Of a stretch of DNA of 32,787 nucleotides, positions 31,319-32,787 are shown piece by piece. The position numbers and the translations under genes are program-made. The stretch lies in the IMG/VR virus record IMGVR_UViG_3300050121_000300, positions 1 through 32,787 of that record; one strand, given 5' to 3'. The DNA is from a virus. The stretch's first letter is position 1; the number at the start of each line of letters is the position of its first letter. The notes under the pieces are model-generated. The model did no database searches. It worked only from the letters and a program-made list of their open reading frames with translations, and was not told the DNA's origin.

Positions 31319-31537
31319 TTAGAAGATCACACCTAAAGCAATAAGAATCAAGATAGCAATAGCAATGATTCCTACGCCGACACCAGCACCAATGCCGCCA
31401 GCAACTGGGGCAATAGGGGGGCAACATACAGGGGGATGGCAACACGCTCCGTGCATTCCGCCTTGAGTCATTTGACCATAATTCATTCCGCTTTGACCAA
31501 ATCCACCAAAATTCATTCCTTGACCCATTCCGAACAT
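31319..31537 (-). CDS. YjcZ-like small sporulation membrane protein
   Basis: The 72-residue product is Gly/Met/Gln-rich at the start (MFGMGQGMNFGGFGQSGMNY), has a Cys-Pro cluster (GACCHPPVCCPPIAP) and a C-terminal membrane helix (GVGVGIIAIAILILIALGVI). This matches the YjcZ/spore-associated small-protein layout. The start is ATG 31537 after AGGAGGAAT. Confidence 0.75.
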   Translation of the reverse strand: MFGMGQGMNFGGFGQSGMNYGQMTQGGMHGACCHPPVCCPPIAPVAGGIGAGVGVGIIAIAILILIALGVIF

Positions 31538-31563
31538 AAGAAATTCCTCCTATTAATTTTAAT

Positions 31564-31704
31564 TTAGAATACGATTCCCATTGCGATGAGAAGAAGAATT
31601 ATAACGACAACTGTAGCGATTCCTGCGCCAAAGCCACGTCCACGATTTTCACAACAACGATCTTCGCAACAACGATCATCACGATCAACATTACCAAATG
31701 CCAT
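31564..31704 (-). CDS. Second YjcZ-like small membrane protein
   Basis: The 46-residue product starts at ATG 31704, chosen for AAGGAGGAAAAGCAA; the longer frame to 31767 precedes that site. It has two CC pairs (RCCEDRCCENR) and a C-terminal helix (IATVVVIILLLIAMGIVF) like its neighbour, suggesting a tandem duplication of spore-type genes. Codons agree with chromosomal origin. Confidence 0.72.
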   Translation of the reverse strand: MAFGNVDRDDRCCEDRCCENRGRGFGAGIATVVVIILLLIAMGIVF

Positions 31705-31838
31705 TTGCTTTTCCTCCTTCGTTAAGAGATATTGCATAATATGCATAGGTTGGAGTATGTGGAACAATATGGTAATTGGACAACGCTTGGGGATTTGGCT
31801 TGATGGTGGGTAATAGTATAAGATATGAGATGAAGGAT

Positions 31839-31870
31839 AAAGGCTAGGTCCTAATCACAAGAGCCTTTTT
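31839..31870 (+). terminator. Terminator or leader hairpin
   Basis: AAAGGCT (31839-31845) pairs with AGCCTTT (31862-31868), ending in six T. It lies upstream of the gene at 31912, so it may be an attenuator. Confidence 0.55.
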
Positions 31871-31911
31871 TGAAATTCGGATTCCCACACGACTGAAAGG
31901 GGAAGTAAACC

Positions 31912-32178
31912 TTGAGAACTCCTTCTGAGACTCTAGACTTTGTAACAAGATTACTTATCAATGATCTCAATATGTTAACTGTGGAGTTAAGGCATGGAAC
32001 TGCCATGATGCCAGACGATAGGGATAAACCTATCCCCATAATTGAGATCACTTTTAAAGACATGAATAAATCGAACTGGCTCAATACTCTTAATACAGAA
32101 CTAAAAGGTTTCCTTCAGGGCAAACACTTCCTGGTAACTGATTGTGATGAGAACTCAATGATAATAGCTTTATTCTAA
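31912..32178 (+). CDS. Small hypothetical protein
   Basis: The 88-residue product starts at TTG 31912 after GAAAGGGGAAG. It is a soluble alpha/beta protein (LDFVTRLLINDLNMLTVELR, IIEITFKDMNKSNWLNTLNT) without a motif I recognise. Frame, start and following repeat suggest a real gene. Confidence 0.6.
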   Translation: MRTPSETLDFVTRLLINDLNMLTVELRHGTAMMPDDRDKPIPIIEITFKDMNKSNWLNTLNTELKGFLQGKHFLVTDCDENSMIIALF

Positions 32179-32563
32179 TAAATATTGAGATAACGAGAAA
32201 GCCCTCGGCATAATGCCAGTGGCCTTTCTCGTTATCTGGACTGTCGACTTCAACCTAATATTGCAGGTGCGGATGATCCCTAAAGGTGGTTTTAAATGTG
32301 GTTTTAACCTTTTCGATTGAAACCACCTTTAAAACCGCTATTAAAACCGCTAATTAAAATATAAAGCCCTTGCACGCCAAGGGTTACAGCCATTCCTAAA
32401 GCGAAATATGAAAGTGATTTTTCAAGTGATTTTGCACCCTAAATATACCCCCTTTTTCACCTGCAGAATCACTTGCAGATTAATGGCTAATTCACTATTC
32501 AAATGGACATTAGCGCGGCCCGCTCAAGGGTATCCTTGCCATTTCTGGCCTGAGGCTAAATTG
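32179..32563. other. 385-base gap rich in short repeats
   Basis: No gene is supported. It contains an inverted repeat (32188-32201 with 32224-32237), GTGGTTTTAA-type and AAAACCGCTA-type repeats (32285-32360), a leftward terminator-like stem (CCCTTG/CAAGGG, about 32366-32384), and AAGTGATTTT repeats with an inverted copy (about 32409-32475). Confidence 0.65.
32188..32237. repeat. 14-base inverted repeat
   Basis: AGATAACGAGAAAG (32188-32201) pairs with CTTTCTCGTTATCT (32224-32237). No T run follows; it may be a weak terminator for the gene at 31912 or a protein site. Confidence 0.7.
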
Positions 32564-32787
32564 TTAGCAGCCCCCGTTAGTTCTTTGCATCTTCTCCTGT
32601 TTACGTACGTCGATCCACTCCAGGAAGTCTTTCTTCTCTACCCTCTTAGACAGCCCAATTTCGAAATTCACCATTCCCCAGACTCTGCCTTTAGCTGAAA
32701 TAGTTCATAAACCCGTCGTCGCGATATCCCAAGATAGCTCGCAATGTTCTGTGCAGTAAGTATCTGGGGAAGATCGTCTTTATTCAT
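32564..32787 (-). pseudogene. Excisionase-like HTH gene, frame-broken
   Basis: From ATG 32787 the frame reads 39 residues (LTAQNIASYLGISRRRVYEL followed by FQLKAESGEW) and stops at 32668. Adding one G to the G4 run (plus-strand C at 32676-32679) continues the protein as NFEIGLSKRVEKKDFLEWID to a stop at 32564. The restored 74-residue protein is a typical excisionase/HTH_17 protein of Clostridia elements. It stands at the opposite end from the integrase and probably marks another integrative element or the end of this one. Confidence 0.78.

Noticed and set aside
1-32787. tRNA or rRNA genes
   Set aside because: I saw no cloverleaf with a TTC loop motif or rRNA-like sequence; a scan by a covariance model could still find one.

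Overview
The window looks like an integrated or formerly integrated element in a spore-forming, Gram-positive Clostridia-type bacterium. Grounds: strong AGGAGG-type ribosome sites, frequent TTG and GTG starts, moderate GC, a small Spo0E-like gene, and Gly/Cys-rich or Tyr-rich spore-type small proteins near the right end. The Desulfosporosinus/Desulfitobacterium relatives are my best guess for the host group; that is inference, not a database result.

Positions 1 to about 24,000 are a prophage. A leftward tyrosine integrase and an XRE repressor face a rightward early operon across a very symmetrical operator/promoter region (1771-1828). The early region holds a frame-broken Cro-like gene, a small HTH gene, an inverted small gene and a PrimPol/VirE-type replication protein, followed by a repeat-rich, origin-like spacer. 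A sigma-like late regulator leads into HNH, terminase, HK97-type portal, protease, capsid and connector genes. Next comes a PBSX-like contractile tail: sheath, tube, frameshifted chaperone, tape measure, LysM protein, hub and DUF2577 protein. The tail operon then stops. I see no DUF2634, baseplate J/W-type, fibre, holin or endolysin gene. In their place is a multi-HTH zinc-ribbon gene plus a small zinc-ribbon gene and a terminator. The element therefore looks truncated or dependent on a helper.

From about 24,000 to 28,540 the genes run on the minus strand and have plasmid- or ICE-like character: an XRE regulator, small basic proteins, an FtsK/SpoIIIE-type ATPase, a replication-relaxation-like protein, an exported membrane protein and a lipoprotein. 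From 28,540 to the end come a Doc-type toxin with its small antitoxin, a Spo0E-like phosphatase, membrane and spore-type small genes, and at the right edge a frame-broken excisionase-like gene beside dense short repeats.

The strongest observations are: (1) a tandem-repeat, metallothionein-like Cys-rich block (19 Cys in 70 residues, four CxCxxC units) inserted near the C-terminus of the prohead protease; (2) a textbook -1 frameshift signal in the tail chaperone; (3) loss of baseplate and lysis modules with a multi-HTH gene at the tail operon end; (4) a mobilisation-like FtsK module facing the prophage; (5) one-base homopolymer breaks in two regulatory genes; (6) iteron-like inverted repeats after the primase/helicase gene.
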